Assembly: GCA_037127915.1 (NCBI GenBank)
Contig: JBAXXL010000003.1
Coordinates: 1 to 64,000 of the forward strand
Origin: JBAXXL01 sp037127915
GTDB lineage: Bacteria > Bacteroidota > Ignavibacteria > Kapaibacteriales > UBA2268
DNA: 64,000 bases
Direction: 5' to 3'
The notes beneath the pieces were generated by a model. The model made no database searches and was not told the DNA's origin. It saw only the letters and a list, made by a program, of their open reading frames with translations. Below, piece by piece: positions 33,197-42,843 of this stretch (its first letter is position 1; each line of letters opens with the position of its first letter). The position numbers were made by a program, and so were the translations under genes.

Positions 33197-34546
33197 TTAA
33201 AAATTTCCATAAATATACATAATAATAGCAATTGCCGCTACACAATCATTTAATTCTTTCGGATTGACCGATTCGGGCACATCTAGCGGCGAATGATGAT
33301 ACAAGAAATAACTATCATTTTTTGTGCCAAGCCCCATAACTGGATAACCTAAATCTTGCATTCCTCTAACGTCCACCCCGCCGCCGCCTTTATTAACATT
33401 AAAACTGGTGTCTATTATTGAAAAATAACTTTCAAAGCTCTTAAGTTTATCATATAATGAATCGGGTCCTGTGAAACCCACCGAATTCGGTGTGAAGCAC
33501 CCTGAATCAAATTCAAGCAATCCCAAATGTGGTTCTTTTCCGTGCTTTTCAGCGTATTTTTTTCCACCGGTTTGTCGATATTCTTCGTCTGCCCAAAGTA
33601 CTGTTCTGATCGTACGCTTGGTTTTTAAACCAAGTCTTTTTAATAGTTTTACTGCTTCCCATGAAGCAATACAAGCTGAAGCATCATCGTGTGCACCAGT
33701 GCCGATTCCGGCATCCCAGCTATCACTATGGCCTCCGCAAGCTACAATTTCACCAGCCATCGTGGTTCCTCTGTATTCGCCCATAACATTATACGACATT
33801 CTCGGAGTGCTTTCGTGAGCTTCCATATAAATTTCAACTTCTGGTGTAATACCCCGAGTATATAACCTGCGAAGCAAGTTTGCTCCTTCGTCAGTTATAG
33901 AAAGGCAAGGAATTTTTTGTATAGTATCAACATAACGCATTACGCCGGTGTGAGCATTTTGATTACTCTTTGGTGTAACAGGACGAATTATGGATGCTAT
34001 TGCTCCATACTTTGCCGCCCATGATGAACCCCACACTCTATATTGAACATTATGACCGTAATCAAGATATTTTTCATCAAAAAGAACTATATTGTTTTTA
34101 ACCAGATCCTTTTTTGCATCTAAATCTTCTTTAGAACTAATTGGGATTACTTTCCCCTTTAATATTTTTCCGTTAGTTCCAATTGACCCGCCTAATCCTA
34201 ACATCGGAATTTCACCGCTCCAAGGACTAACCAATCGAAAATATTCTTTCCCTCTCACCCAGCTTGGTAATTCGACTTCATCAGCAACTACATTGCTTAA
34301 GCCGTCTTCCTTCATCTTTTTTTCAGCCCACACGAGAGCATTGTTCAAGTTTTCCGAACCAGTTAAGCGCGGACCAAATAAATCACACATTTCAGCCATA
34401 CGATTCCAAGCTGTGGAATCTTTATGAGCTTCTATATAAATTTTATTGATTTCTTCTTTTAAATTTTCATTATTACTTTCAGCGTAAGTACTATAAGTAA
34501 TATTAAAAAGTATTATAATAAATATTAAATACCTTATTTCCTTCAT
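33197..34546 (-). CDS. Secreted M28 family zinc aminopeptidase/carboxypeptidase
   Basis: A 449-residue exported peptidase with a signal peptide (residues 1-22). A PA domain insert covers about 110-245. The M28 core carries CGGHSDSWDAGIGTGAHDDAS, with the zinc ligands His and Asp, then WADEEYRQTGG, with the catalytic Glu pair, and FLYHHSPLD near the end with the last His ligand. The layout resembles plasma glutamate carboxypeptidase. It probably degrades peptides in the periplasm. It sits two bases downstream of rnr and upstream of pepE. Confidence 0.9.
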   Translation of the reverse strand: MKEIRYLIFIIILFNITYSTYAESNNENLKEEINKIYIEAHKDSTAWNRMAEMCDLFGPRLTGSENLNNALVWAEKKMKEDGLSNVVADEVELPSWVRGKEYFRLVSPWSGEIPMLGLGGSIGTNGKILKGKVIPISSKEDLDAKKDLVKNNIVLFDEKYLDYGHNVQYRVWGSSWAAKYGAIASIIRPVTPKSNQNAHTGVMRYVDTIQKIPCLSITDEGANLLRRLYTRGITPEVEIYMEAHESTPRMSYNVMGEYRGTTMAGEIVACGGHSDSWDAGIGTGAHDDASACIASWEAVKLLKRLGLKTKRTIRTVLWADEEYRQTGGKKYAEKHGKEPHLGLLEFDSGCFTPNSVGFTGPDSLYDKLKSFESYFSIIDTSFNVNKGGGGVDVRGMQDLGYPVMGLGTKNDSYFLYHHSPLDVPESVNPKELNDCVAAIAIIMYIYGNF

Positions 34547-34548
34547 TC

Positions 34549-36690
34549 TTATCCTTTAACTAATTCTAAATCAATTTCTCTTTTATCAACATTAACTTTG
34601 ACTATTTTTACTTTAATTTTTGTTCCATAAGTAAAGACTTTTTTATTTCTTTTACCATACATTTGCAATTTTACTTCGTCATAGAAATAGTAATCATCCC
34701 ACATATCTTTTATATGTAGAAGCCCTTCACAAAAAATATCATTAAGCTGAACGTATAAACCATATCTCGTAATACCGGTAACTTTACCATCGAAAATCTC
34801 GCCAACCTGACGCGACGCCATAACAGTAAATGAATACTTGGTCGAAGCTCTTTCAGCCTGCATAGCAACTCTTTCAGTTTCTGTACAGTGCTTGGTAATA
34901 CCTTTCAAAATCAATTTGTCTGTATTAATCTTGGAGATTTTGTAGCTCTGTGATTGATATTTTTTTATTAAACGGTGGACTATTAAATCAGGATATCTTC
35001 GAATCGGAGATGTAAAATGAGTGTAATCATCGAATGCTAAACCATAGTGTCCGATGTTATTTACTGAATACTCTGCTTTTGCCATCGAACGAATTAAGAC
35101 CGAATTCGCAATCTCCCAATTTTCAGTATCTTTAAACTGCGATAAAATAATATTTAATGCGGTTGATGAAACTACTGTTTTATTTATTTTTTTATCAGCA
35201 AGATATTCCAAGAAATTCAATGCTTCTTTTAATTTTTTTGGTTCAGGTACATCGTGTACCCTATAAACAAAAGGCAAACCGATTTTAATATCCTGTTCCT
35301 TCGATTTCGCGATTATAAAATTGCAAACTGTTTTATTACATAATAGCATACATTCTTCAACCAAGGAGGTTGCAAGATTGCTTCTTTTGGCATAAGCAGA
35401 AACCGGTTGCTTGCGTTCATCCAAAACAAATTTGTATTCAACGCTATCGAAATCAATACTACCCAACGAGTTTCGTTTTTTTCTCAATAAACCGGCAAGC
35501 TCATTGAGGTTTAACAATAATTCGGAATTTACATCTTCTTTGCCGTTAATAACTTCTAAAACTTCATCGTAATTATATCTACGTTTGCTACATATTATAC
35601 TGTCAGTAATTTGATAATTAATAACTTCGCCAATTGGTGTTATTTCCATAAATACAGACATGCAGAATCTGACTTCATCCGGTTTTAATGAGCATATCTC
35701 ATTTGAAAGCACCTCCGGCAACATAGGGACTACCCTATCTACTAAATATGTACTATTGCCACGTTTTCTTGCTTCAACATCTAATGGTGTATCCTCTTCG
35801 ACATAATGCGATACATCAGCTATATGCACACCTAAATGATAATTACCGTTCGGCATTATGTCAAGCGATAGTGCATCATCAAAATCTTTTGCATCATAAG
35901 GATCGATTGTAACAATAAGTTTATCCCTCAAATCCATTCTTGCTTTTATAGGACGATTACTTGGCTTTTTGTATGCTTGTACTTGTTCGATTACTTCTTC
36001 CGGAAAGTTTGGATTTAGGTCGAATTCGACTAAAATTGAGTCATACTCAACTTCACTGACACCCGCGCGTCCCATTATTTCTTTTACTGTAGCTTTTGGA
36101 TTTTTGTTAGGGTCAGTCCAACTTAGCAAACTAGCAGAAACCTTATCCCCGCTTTTGGCACCATTTAAACTCTCAGCCGGAATTAAAAAATCAACATGGT
36201 AAATCGGATCATCGGGAACAAGAAAATAAAAAGTTCCATCGTGCTCTATCATACCAACAATGTTATTGTTCGCTCGCTCAAGAACTTCTATTATCTCCCC
36301 TTTTAATTTCCGGTTATCTTCGCTGATTTGAGGAAACACTTGTACCTTAACTTTATCACCTGGGAGCGCATTTTTAAGATGAGCTTTTTTTATAAAGATA
36401 CGCGGGAATTTAGGATTATCCGTTTCAACTGAATGTGTACTGTCAATAACTTGATAATATCCAATCAGTAACGAAGGATTATTCCAATCTTTTAAAATGT
36501 ATTTTCTACGAGGTAAGCGTTCTATTACCTGCCTGTCAATTAAATCATGTAAAACATCTCTCAGTAAGAAATATGATTCTTCTTCTGATTTAATATTCAG
36601 TTTCTTAGCAATATAGTTTAATTTTAAAGTATCTTTGTCATTATAAAATAACTCAATTACTTTTTCTTCAATTTCTATTCTTTTCATCAA
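34549..36690 (-). CDS. rnr: Ribonuclease R
   Basis: A 713-residue 3'-5' exoribonuclease of the RNB family. It has an N-terminal winged-helix/cold-shock region (residues 1-80, 85-235). The RNB catalytic domain carries VTIDPYDAKDFDDALSLD (about 263-280), with the metal-binding Asp residues, and HYGLAFDDYTHFTSPIRRYPDLIVHRLI (in parts, about 540). The C-terminal S1 domain has GEIFDGKVTGITRYGLYVQL. The protein lacks the long basic tail of E. coli RNase R. It degrades structured RNA. Same-strand neighbours are close on both sides. Confidence 0.95.
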   Translation of the reverse strand: MMKRIEIEEKVIELFYNDKDTLKLNYIAKKLNIKSEEESYFLLRDVLHDLIDRQVIERLPRRKYILKDWNNPSLLIGYYQVIDSTHSVETDNPKFPRIFIKKAHLKNALPGDKVKVQVFPQISEDNRKLKGEIIEVLERANNNIVGMIEHDGTFYFLVPDDPIYHVDFLIPAESLNGAKSGDKVSASLLSWTDPNKNPKATVKEIMGRAGVSEVEYDSILVEFDLNPNFPEEVIEQVQAYKKPSNRPIKARMDLRDKLIVTIDPYDAKDFDDALSLDIMPNGNYHLGVHIADVSHYVEEDTPLDVEARKRGNSTYLVDRVVPMLPEVLSNEICSLKPDEVRFCMSVFMEITPIGEVINYQITDSIICSKRRYNYDEVLEVINGKEDVNSELLLNLNELAGLLRKKRNSLGSIDFDSVEYKFVLDERKQPVSAYAKRSNLATSLVEECMLLCNKTVCNFIIAKSKEQDIKIGLPFVYRVHDVPEPKKLKEALNFLEYLADKKINKTVVSSTALNIILSQFKDTENWEIANSVLIRSMAKAEYSVNNIGHYGLAFDDYTHFTSPIRRYPDLIVHRLIKKYQSQSYKISKINTDKLILKGITKHCTETERVAMQAERASTKYSFTVMASRQVGEIFDGKVTGITRYGLYVQLNDIFCEGLLHIKDMWDDYYFYDEVKLQMYGKRNKKVFTYGTKIKVKIVKVNVDKREIDLELVKG

Positions 36691-36705
36691 TTAATTATCC
36701 AAAAT

Positions 36706-38760
36706 TTAATATGATGATACAATATTCCCCTTTGTTGAGGCTTCCTTTAACGCTGAATATGCGTTAGTAAGAAATTCCTTTGACGTCATGCTCTGTTTGA
36801 AATCTGTAATTCCGACGCTTATAGTAACTGAAAATTTATTGTTATTATGAGATAATATTGAATTTGCAATTTCTTTTCTTAAACTTTCAGCCCAGATTTT
36901 CGCATTTGGTTTTGTATAATCTATAAGGAGAATTCCGAATGTATCATCATCGGAGTTACCAAACACATCGTAAGGACGTAGCTTGCGTCTTACTATTTGA
37001 ATAATATTATCATTCGTCATTTCACTGACTTCAGGATCTCCCCAATTGACAGTAGTATATTTGTCTATGGTAAATAAACATACTATCAAATTAGTTTTGT
37101 GGTCGTTTGATCGGGCAACTTCGTGATTTAAGCGATAATGGAAAGCTATTTTGTTATATACACCGATTGCAGGATCAATAATGGCTGAATTATGCAATAT
37201 GCTGATTAATCTTAATTTATCAATTGCCATTCCTGCATGGTAAGACAAAGTATTTAGTACACCTTTTTCAAAATCGGTATATTCATTTTTATGAGAATTA
37301 ATTATGAATATAGCTCCATAAACATTGCCATCGAAGGATATTGGAACAACAACAAATGAACCATTGTCAAATTTTGGTTCACCTTGTTTTACGAATACTT
37401 TTAATTTATCGTTTTCTGTTAATTCATAATAAATTTTTTGATGATTGAGAATAGCATTCCCGAGCATGCTCAATTTTAAATCAATAAAATCGATATTGTC
37501 GTAGAATGAGAACTCTTCTTTTGCATGGACATTGTTTATAGTCCATTTATCGCTGATATGGTTATATGAACAAATTCCGAATGCATCATATTCAAATATC
37601 TCTGCTACAGTATCGGTAATACCTTTCAATATATCCTTATTATTACTGATAGTTTTGTATTGGAAAAGCGAAATGGCTTCCAAAGTTTTTGCGGCTTGAA
37701 CTAGTTCAAATTTATTTACATAATTACTAATTACAGCTGATAATAATCCTGTAAATTGTTCAATTAGTTTCGGAGTATTCGAAGTATAAGCACCGGCATG
37801 CGATGAATCCAAACACAATACACCTACTAATCCATCCCAACGGATAATAGGCAATGCAATTACGGATAATGTTCCTAAATGTTTTGTGTAATAAGGAACC
37901 AAATCCAATTCCACAGATGGATTAATTTCTGATAATACTATCGTTTCACCGCCTGTGATAACTTTACTGATAATATCGGACGATACTTCATATTCAGTTT
38001 TGGAATTTATTGCGTCCGGTTTATTAGTAACAAACGATTCAATTATAAATGAATTTCTCTTTTTGTCAACCAAAGCGAATACAACAGTACGAGTTTTTGT
38101 CAAAGTACGAATTAACAACAGTATTTTAGAAATAAAGTAATCAAATTCTTTACGAGGCTCAGCTCCGAATAATTTATCCTTTTCGTTGAATAAAATATCC
38201 GATTCTAAATCAATTTGAGTCATTTCATCACTTTTAACATCGCGAACAGTAGTCACAATTTCATTTTTAATCATATCTTTCGGATCTAATGAACTCATTG
38301 TACCACCGCCATAGGAATATCTAAGTTCCTTATCGGAAGCAATTATCCTAATTCCCGATTGTTCAGCCTCGTCGTAATCCTCACGCGCTTTGGGCATAGA
38401 CGCTGTAAATTCGGCTTTTTTAGTTACCTCTCCAATTTCTATGTCCTTTATACTCTCAAGGTTTTCGTTTTCATCTTCCAAATCTTGTGGAGTCGGGTCT
38501 TCAAATTTTTCAAATTTTTCCTGATTGGAATCACCCATTTCGTTGGAATTTGAAGAATAATCTGAAAAAGTTTCTTTATTATCAGCTTTTTTGGAAGTAA
38601 TATAAGCTGAAATTAAATAAGCGACGGAACCAATAGCCAATAATGATCCTATTACTTTCATAGTTACAGCATCACTATAAATAACTATAATTATACCGCA
38701 TATCAAAAGCACAACAGCTAACAATAATGAAACTCCGGAAATTCGTCTATCTTTTGCCAT
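36706..38760 (-). CDS. Membrane GAF-GAF-degenerate GGDEF protein
   Basis: A 684-residue protein with two N-terminal transmembrane helices (about 12-29 and 33-52) and an acidic linker (60-130). Two GAF domains follow (about 205-350 with VVFALVDKKRNSFII and WDGLVGVLCLD; 365-515 with FDNGSFVVVPISFDGNVYGAIF). The C-terminal ~160 residues have the GGDEF fold (IIDPAIGVYNKIAFHYRL, VSVGI-like FSVTISVGITDF). The active-site motif is DDDTF in place of GGDEF, so diguanylate cyclase activity is unlikely and a sensory or binding role is more probable. It lies between parB and rnr in one run of genes. Confidence 0.85.
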   Translation of the reverse strand: MAKDRRISGVSLLLAVVLLICGIIIVIYSDAVTMKVIGSLLAIGSVAYLISAYITSKKADNKETFSDYSSNSNEMGDSNQEKFEKFEDPTPQDLEDENENLESIKDIEIGEVTKKAEFTASMPKAREDYDEAEQSGIRIIASDKELRYSYGGGTMSSLDPKDMIKNEIVTTVRDVKSDEMTQIDLESDILFNEKDKLFGAEPRKEFDYFISKILLLIRTLTKTRTVVFALVDKKRNSFIIESFVTNKPDAINSKTEYEVSSDIISKVITGGETIVLSEINPSVELDLVPYYTKHLGTLSVIALPIIRWDGLVGVLCLDSSHAGAYTSNTPKLIEQFTGLLSAVISNYVNKFELVQAAKTLEAISLFQYKTISNNKDILKGITDTVAEIFEYDAFGICSYNHISDKWTINNVHAKEEFSFYDNIDFIDLKLSMLGNAILNHQKIYYELTENDKLKVFVKQGEPKFDNGSFVVVPISFDGNVYGAIFIINSHKNEYTDFEKGVLNTLSYHAGMAIDKLRLISILHNSAIIDPAIGVYNKIAFHYRLNHEVARSNDHKTNLIVCLFTIDKYTTVNWGDPEVSEMTNDNIIQIVRRKLRPYDVFGNSDDDTFGILLIDYTKPNAKIWAESLRKEIANSILSHNNNKFSVTISVGITDFKQSMTSKEFLTNAYSALKEASTKGNIVSSY

Positions 38761-38774
38761 TATCTACCTTCAAT

Positions 38775-39710
38775 TTAATTTGAGATTTCTTTATCTATTA
38801 ATTCAATAATTCTTTGAAAATCTTCAACAGAATAATATTCAATTTCTATTTTGCCAACTTCTTCAGTTTTAGGTACAATTTTGACCTGTGTCCCCATAAT
38901 GTGCATCAGCTTACTAGCGGCATCATTTAATATGGTTTTTGTAGAAGTTGATATTGTATTAGTTGGTTTAAATGTGGTGTCATGTTTTTCAATTAGCCTC
39001 TTTACTAACTTTTCGGTATCTCTAACAGAGAATTGCTTTTCGATTACATTTTGAGCTGTAACAATCATATCTTCATAAGATTCAAGTGATAATAATGCAC
39101 GAGCGTGCCCCATCGTTAAAACTTTATCTCTAACAAAGTCCTGAATTGTAACCGGTAATTTCAACAATCGAAGCATATTGGTGATTGTTGAGCGGTCTTT
39201 GCCAACAACTTCGGCGACTTGTTCTTGAGTTAGTTTACATTCCTCTATCAATCGGTTATACGCGTTTGCTTCTTCAATCGGATTCAAATCTTCGCGTTGA
39301 ATATTCTCGATGATTGCTTTTTCGAGCATTTCGACATCAGAGTCAACATCCAATATGAAAGCAAATATTTTTTGCAATTTTAGCATTTGCACCGCGCGGT
39401 AACGACGTTCACCGGAAATTAATTCATAACCAGAAGCTACTCGTCTTACTGATATTGGTGTTATTAGTCCATGCTTTTCGATTGACTGTTTTAATTCATC
39501 AAGCTTTTTCTCATCAAAATCCTGACGGGGTTGAAAACGGTTAACTCTTATTTCAGAAACATTTATTTCAGCAATAATATTTGACAATTGCTCCTCGCCG
39601 CGATTACTCATATCGACAATTGGCATCAATGCACCTAAGCCGCGACCTAAGCCTTTTTTTTGCCTAAGCTTTTCACCAGTTTCTGTTTCTTTCATTAATA
39701 TCTTTTCCAT
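38775..39710 (-). CDS. parB: Chromosome partitioning protein ParB
   Basis: This 311-residue ParB/Spo0J CTPase clamp binds parS sites near the origin. The N-terminal arm GLGRGLGALMP (residues 20-30) binds ParA. NRFQPRQDF and the CTP-binding GERRYRAVQ motif (about 115-123) follow. The HTH region TQEQVAEVVGKDRSTITNMLRLL (in parts) and the MGHARALLSLES segment are present, with a C-terminal dimer domain. No parS palindrome of the usual TGTTTCACGTGAAACA type was noticed in this window. Adjacent to parA in the usual order. Confidence 0.97.
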   Translation of the reverse strand: MEKILMKETETGEKLRQKKGLGRGLGALMPIVDMSNRGEEQLSNIIAEINVSEIRVNRFQPRQDFDEKKLDELKQSIEKHGLITPISVRRVASGYELISGERRYRAVQMLKLQKIFAFILDVDSDVEMLEKAIIENIQREDLNPIEEANAYNRLIEECKLTQEQVAEVVGKDRSTITNMLRLLKLPVTIQDFVRDKVLTMGHARALLSLESYEDMIVTAQNVIEKQFSVRDTEKLVKRLIEKHDTTFKPTNTISTSTKTILNDAASKLMHIMGTQVKIVPKTEEVGKIEIEYYSVEDFQRIIELIDKEISN

Positions 39711-39715
39711 ATCAC

Positions 39716-40483
39716 TTATTTTTGTTCTTTTTGTATAATTTCTTCGGCTAAATGTAAATAGTTTTTTGCGCCTGTACTTGCGGCATCATAAAGTATAATT
39801 GGTTTTCCGAAACTTGGTGCTTCCGAAAGCCTTACATTTCTTGATATAAATGTATTAAAGACCTTATTTTCAAAGTGTAATTTGATTTCATCTACTACTT
39901 GTCGTGATAAATTTAAACGGCTGTCGTACATAGTAACAAGGACACCTTCTATGTCGAGTTGTGGATTTAATCCTTGCTTAACTCGCGTAATTGTTGCCAT
40001 TAACTGACCAAGCCCTACTAACGAATAGTATTCGCATTGAACTGGAATAATAACACTATCTGCCGCGGTTAACGAATTCAAAGTTAACAAGCCCAACGAA
40101 GGTGGACAATCAATTATAATATAGTCATAACTATCCTTAAGGGATTTTATTGTTTTCTTTAATACTTTTTCTCTTTCGTAACGCTCGACCAATTCAATTT
40201 CAGCACCAACCAAATTAATATCAGACGGTAATAACTGAAGATTTTTTATATCAGTATCTAAAAAAGTTTCTTCCGGAGTTGATTCACCGATTAATACGTG
40301 GTAAATGGAATTGGTTATTTCTCTTGGTTCGTAACCCACACCACTCGTAGCATTAGCCTGAGGATCAATATCAATTAACAAAATTCTTCTATTAGCAAGT
40401 GCTAAAGAAGCCGATAAATTCACAGCCGTTGTAGTTTTACCTACTCCACCTTTTTGATTCACTACTGCAATCGTTTTACCCAT
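39716..40483 (-). CDS. parA: Chromosome partitioning ATPase ParA (Soj)
   Basis: A 255-residue deviant-Walker ATPase. NQKGGVGKTTTAVNLSASLA spans residues 9-28 with the signature lysine, DIDPQANATSGVG follows, then YIIIDCPPSLGLLTLNSL (Walker B) and VPVQCEYYSLVGLGQLM-like text. There is no N-terminal HTH, as is normal for chromosomal Soj. It works with ParB encoded six bases downstream to position origins. It follows the Nudix gene with a gap of three bases. Confidence 0.98.
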   Translation of the reverse strand: MGKTIAVVNQKGGVGKTTTAVNLSASLALANRRILLIDIDPQANATSGVGYEPREITNSIYHVLIGESTPEETFLDTDIKNLQLLPSDINLVGAEIELVERYEREKVLKKTIKSLKDSYDYIIIDCPPSLGLLTLNSLTAADSVIIPVQCEYYSLVGLGQLMATITRVKQGLNPQLDIEGVLVTMYDSRLNLSRQVVDEIKLHFENKVFNTFISRNVRLSEAPSFGKPIILYDAASTGAKNYLHLAEEIIQKEQK

Positions 40484-40486
40484 ATT

Positions 40487-41032
40487 TTAAAATTTATATC
40501 TTAATGAAAAAAAATAAAATGCAGTTAATATAACACAATGGTTAATTATACCGCTCTCGATTTTATGTTTTACCTCATCTTGAGAAAATTCGTGAATTTT
40601 TATTACTTCGTGTGTGTCTAAATTTTGTCCACATACTTTTACACAATTTTCCCACAAATAGGAATAACATTTATTATTTAGGAAAGCCGGATTGGGTCTG
40701 GAAACTCCTAACAATATTGGTTCTTTGTCACTTACAAAACCGGTTTCCTCTTTACACTCTCGCATTGCCGCTTTGTGGGGATTTTCGCCAATTTCAATCA
40801 ATCCGCCAGGCAATTCTAAAGTAATTTCATCTGTTCCATGACGGTACTGCTCGACCATAACAATTTTGCCTTCCGGAGTAATAGGTATGATATTCGCCCA
40901 ATCTTTTGAATTTAAAACAGTAAACACTCCGATTTTGTTAGTCACCGGATTTTTTCGTTGAACCTTTTGAGCTTGAAATATCGTTAAATCAAAATTATCA
41001 CTAATATTTACAGTTTGCCATTTATCTATCAC
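40487..41032 (-). CDS. Nudix hydrolase (ADP-ribose pyrophosphatase-like)
   Basis: A 181-residue Nudix enzyme. The Nudix box GGLIEIGENPHKAAMRECKEETGF (shown by its key residues G, E, R-E-x-x-E-E-x-G) lies around residues 73-97. The N-terminal beta domain and VEQYRHGTDEITLELPGG fit the ADP-ribose/GDP-mannose pyrophosphatase branch. It probably clears nucleotide-sugar or ADP-ribose by-products. First gene of the parA-parB run. Confidence 0.92.
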   Translation of the reverse strand: MIDKWQTVNISDNFDLTIFQAQKVQRKNPVTNKIGVFTVLNSKDWANIIPITPEGKIVMVEQYRHGTDEITLELPGGLIEIGENPHKAAMRECKEETGFVSDKEPILLGVSRPNPAFLNNKCYSYLWENCVKVCGQNLDTHEVIKIHEFSQDEVKHKIESGIINHCVILTAFYFFSLRYKF

Positions 41033-41066
41033 TAGATTTCCTAATTATTAATCTTTCAAAAATAAT

Positions 41067-41095
41067 AAAAAAAACTCATCTATAGAGTTTTTTTT
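41067..41095. terminator. Terminator-like hairpin between divergent genes
   Basis: AAAAAAAACTC and GAGTTTTTTTT pair perfectly around a seven-base loop. It is odd in that it lies between the starts of two divergent genes (Nudix minus, nhaD plus), so it may be an attenuator or a relic rather than a gene end. Confidence 0.5.
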
Positions 41096-41130
41096 GTTAA
41101 CAAGTTTTGATAAATTTTCACTATTTGTCA

Positions 41131-41160
41131 TTGCTGAGCCATTTATTATTCCTAATTTTG
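41131..41160 (+). promoter_or_regulatory. Putative promoter of nhaD (TTG-N19-TAATTTTG)
   Basis: TTG at 41131-41133 and TAATTTTG at 41153-41160 are 19 bases apart, matching the Bacteroidota -33/-7 pattern. The start codon lies 36 bases downstream. Confidence 0.5.
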
Positions 41161-41196
41161 TATTTTTTTAAAATTAAATTCTAATTATAGGTAATT

Positions 41197-42507
41197 ATGG
41201 AAACTTTAATGCCGGTTTATGCAATAGTACCATTTATATTAATGCTATTGTCTATAGCCCTCCTACCGTTATTTGCTTCTGAGTGGTGGGACAACAACAG
41301 AAATAAACTAATGGTTTCGGGTATATTGGGAATACCCACCATTATTTGGTTGTTAACAAAAAGTATGGGGATAAATCTTCAAGAAACTCTAATAGGTGAT
41401 TATATACCGTTTATCATATTATTAGGCTCTCTATTTATTGCAACTGGAGGAATTTACGTTGATGGTGACATTCAATCAAAACCATCAGTAAACGTTTTAC
41501 TTTTATTAATAGGTGCTATTTTAGCTTCCGTCATTGGAACTACAGGTGCCGCAATGTTGATGATTCGTCCAATAATATCATCGAACAAAGAAAGAAAATT
41601 TAAAGCTCACACAATACTTTTCTTTATAGCGGCTGTCGCAAACTTTGGCGGTTTATTAACTCCACTCGGCGATCCTCCTCTATTTTTAATGTATTTGAAA
41701 GGCGTTCCTTTTGAATGGTTCTTTACATTAACTTCTCGTTGGCTTGTTGCTAATGGTATTTTGCTAATCGTTTATTACTTCGTTGATTCATACTTCTGGA
41801 AAAAAGAAACTCCCGAAGCTAAGTTTTTCGATAAAAGCAATGTTAGACCTATGAAAATTGAAGGTAAAATTAATTTCCTATACCTATTAGGTATAATACT
41901 TGCAGTTGCTTTTATCAATGGCAAAACCTTCCCTATTATCAAAGATGTTCCGGTATTGGCACATTTAAGAGATTTAGCAATGGTTATTATGGCCGCATTA
42001 TCATTGAGAACTACAAAAAAAGTTGTTCGCGCGAAAAACAATTTCACTTGGGGACCAATCATTGAAGTAGCATTTTTGTTTATCGGAATATTCGTTACTA
42101 TGATTCCCGCTTTGGCGTATCTTCGTCAAAATGCCGCAAGCTTTGGTCTAACTGCTCCTTGGCAATTATACTATTCAAGCGGTATGTTATCGGGATTCCT
42201 CGATAATGCTCCTACCGCTTTGACATTTTATAATGTTGCCTTAGGTCTTCAACATCCGGGTGCTATAACAACCGGTGCAGGATTTGTTGCCGGAATTCCG
42301 GAAATAATGATGCAGGCTATTTGTACAGGCGCGGTTCTTTGGGGTTCGTTGTCATATATTGGTAATGGTCCAAACTTTATGGTTAAAGCTATTGCTGAAA
42401 GCCAAGGTGTAAAAATGCCTGATTTCCTTGCATATATGTATAAATTCTCTATACCGGTTTTAGTACCGATATTCGTTATTATTCAATTGATTTTCTATTA
42501 TATGTAA
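41197..42507 (+). CDS. nhaD: NhaD-type Na+/H+ antiporter
   Basis: A 436-residue inner-membrane transporter with 11-12 predicted transmembrane helices, IT (ion transporter) superfamily. The NhaD pattern GTTGAAMLMIRP (about 109-120), FGGLLTPLGDPPLFL (about 150-165) and LSGFLDNAPTALTFYN (about 329-344) is clear; the GDPP and DNAPT motifs are the substrate-site hairpins. It exports Na+ (or Li+) in exchange for protons at alkaline pH, which suits an aquatic, possibly saline or alkaline, habitat. Single-gene unit ended by a 39-base palindrome. Confidence 0.95.
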   Translation: METLMPVYAIVPFILMLLSIALLPLFASEWWDNNRNKLMVSGILGIPTIIWLLTKSMGINLQETLIGDYIPFIILLGSLFIATGGIYVDGDIQSKPSVNVLLLLIGAILASVIGTTGAAMLMIRPIISSNKERKFKAHTILFFIAAVANFGGLLTPLGDPPLFLMYLKGVPFEWFFTLTSRWLVANGILLIVYYFVDSYFWKKETPEAKFFDKSNVRPMKIEGKINFLYLLGIILAVAFINGKTFPIIKDVPVLAHLRDLAMVIMAALSLRTTKKVVRAKNNFTWGPIIEVAFLFIGIFVTMIPALAYLRQNAASFGLTAPWQLYYSSGMLSGFLDNAPTALTFYNVALGLQHPGAITTGAGFVAGIPEIMMQAICTGAVLWGSLSYIGNGPNFMVKAIAESQGVKMPDFLAYMYKFSIPVLVPIFVIIQLIFYYM

Positions 42508-42520
42508 ACATTTAAGGAAC

Positions 42521-42559
42521 TTTAGTTGTGCCACACTTTGAAAGTGTGGCACAACTAAA
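42521..42559. terminator. 39-bp palindrome, terminator of nhaD and relE
   Basis: Two perfect 19-base arms (TTTAGTTGTGCCACACTTT and its complement) surround one central base. Convergent genes end on both sides. Degenerate copies lie at 43157-43261, so it is also a repeat. Confidence 0.75.
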
Positions 42560-42567
42560 AGCATAAT

Positions 42568-42843
42568 CTAATAAACATCTTGATGTGTACCAATATCAGT
42601 GAAAGTTACTTCATTTTTGCTTTCAAAGTAGAAAATAATTCTGATCGAAAAGTCTATCGAAAAACTCCAGAGATCTTTAAGTTTGCCCGAAAGTTTATGA
42701 GTTTTCAATTGAATATCGAAAGGATTATTGTAGAAAATATAAATTTTATCCCAGAATTTTTCCTCAATTTCAGGAGAGGTTTTCAAAAGTTTTTTGAACG
42801 CTTTTTTAAATGAAGAAGAATAGCCTATTTCAATCATTTTCAA
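42568..42843 (-). CDS. RelE-like toxin
   Basis: A 91-residue protein of the RelE/YafQ-like group. IGYSSSFKKAFKKLLKTSP begins it, the phrase FDIQLKTHKLSGKLKDLWSFSIDFSIRIIFYF (in parts) gives the catalytic core, and the C-terminal VTFTDIGTHQDVY has the YafQ-type histidine. It overlaps its antitoxin by 14 bases. Both lie between palindromic repeats. Predicted mRNA interferase, intact. Confidence 0.9.
   Translation of the reverse strand: MKMIEIGYSSSFKKAFKKLLKTSPEIEEKFWDKIYIFYNNPFDIQLKTHKLSGKLKDLWSFSIDFSIRIIFYFESKNEVTFTDIGTHQDVY

Noticed and set aside
38775..40483. parS site near parAB
   Set aside because: I looked for the TGTTTCACGTGAAACA palindrome and close variants and did not see one.
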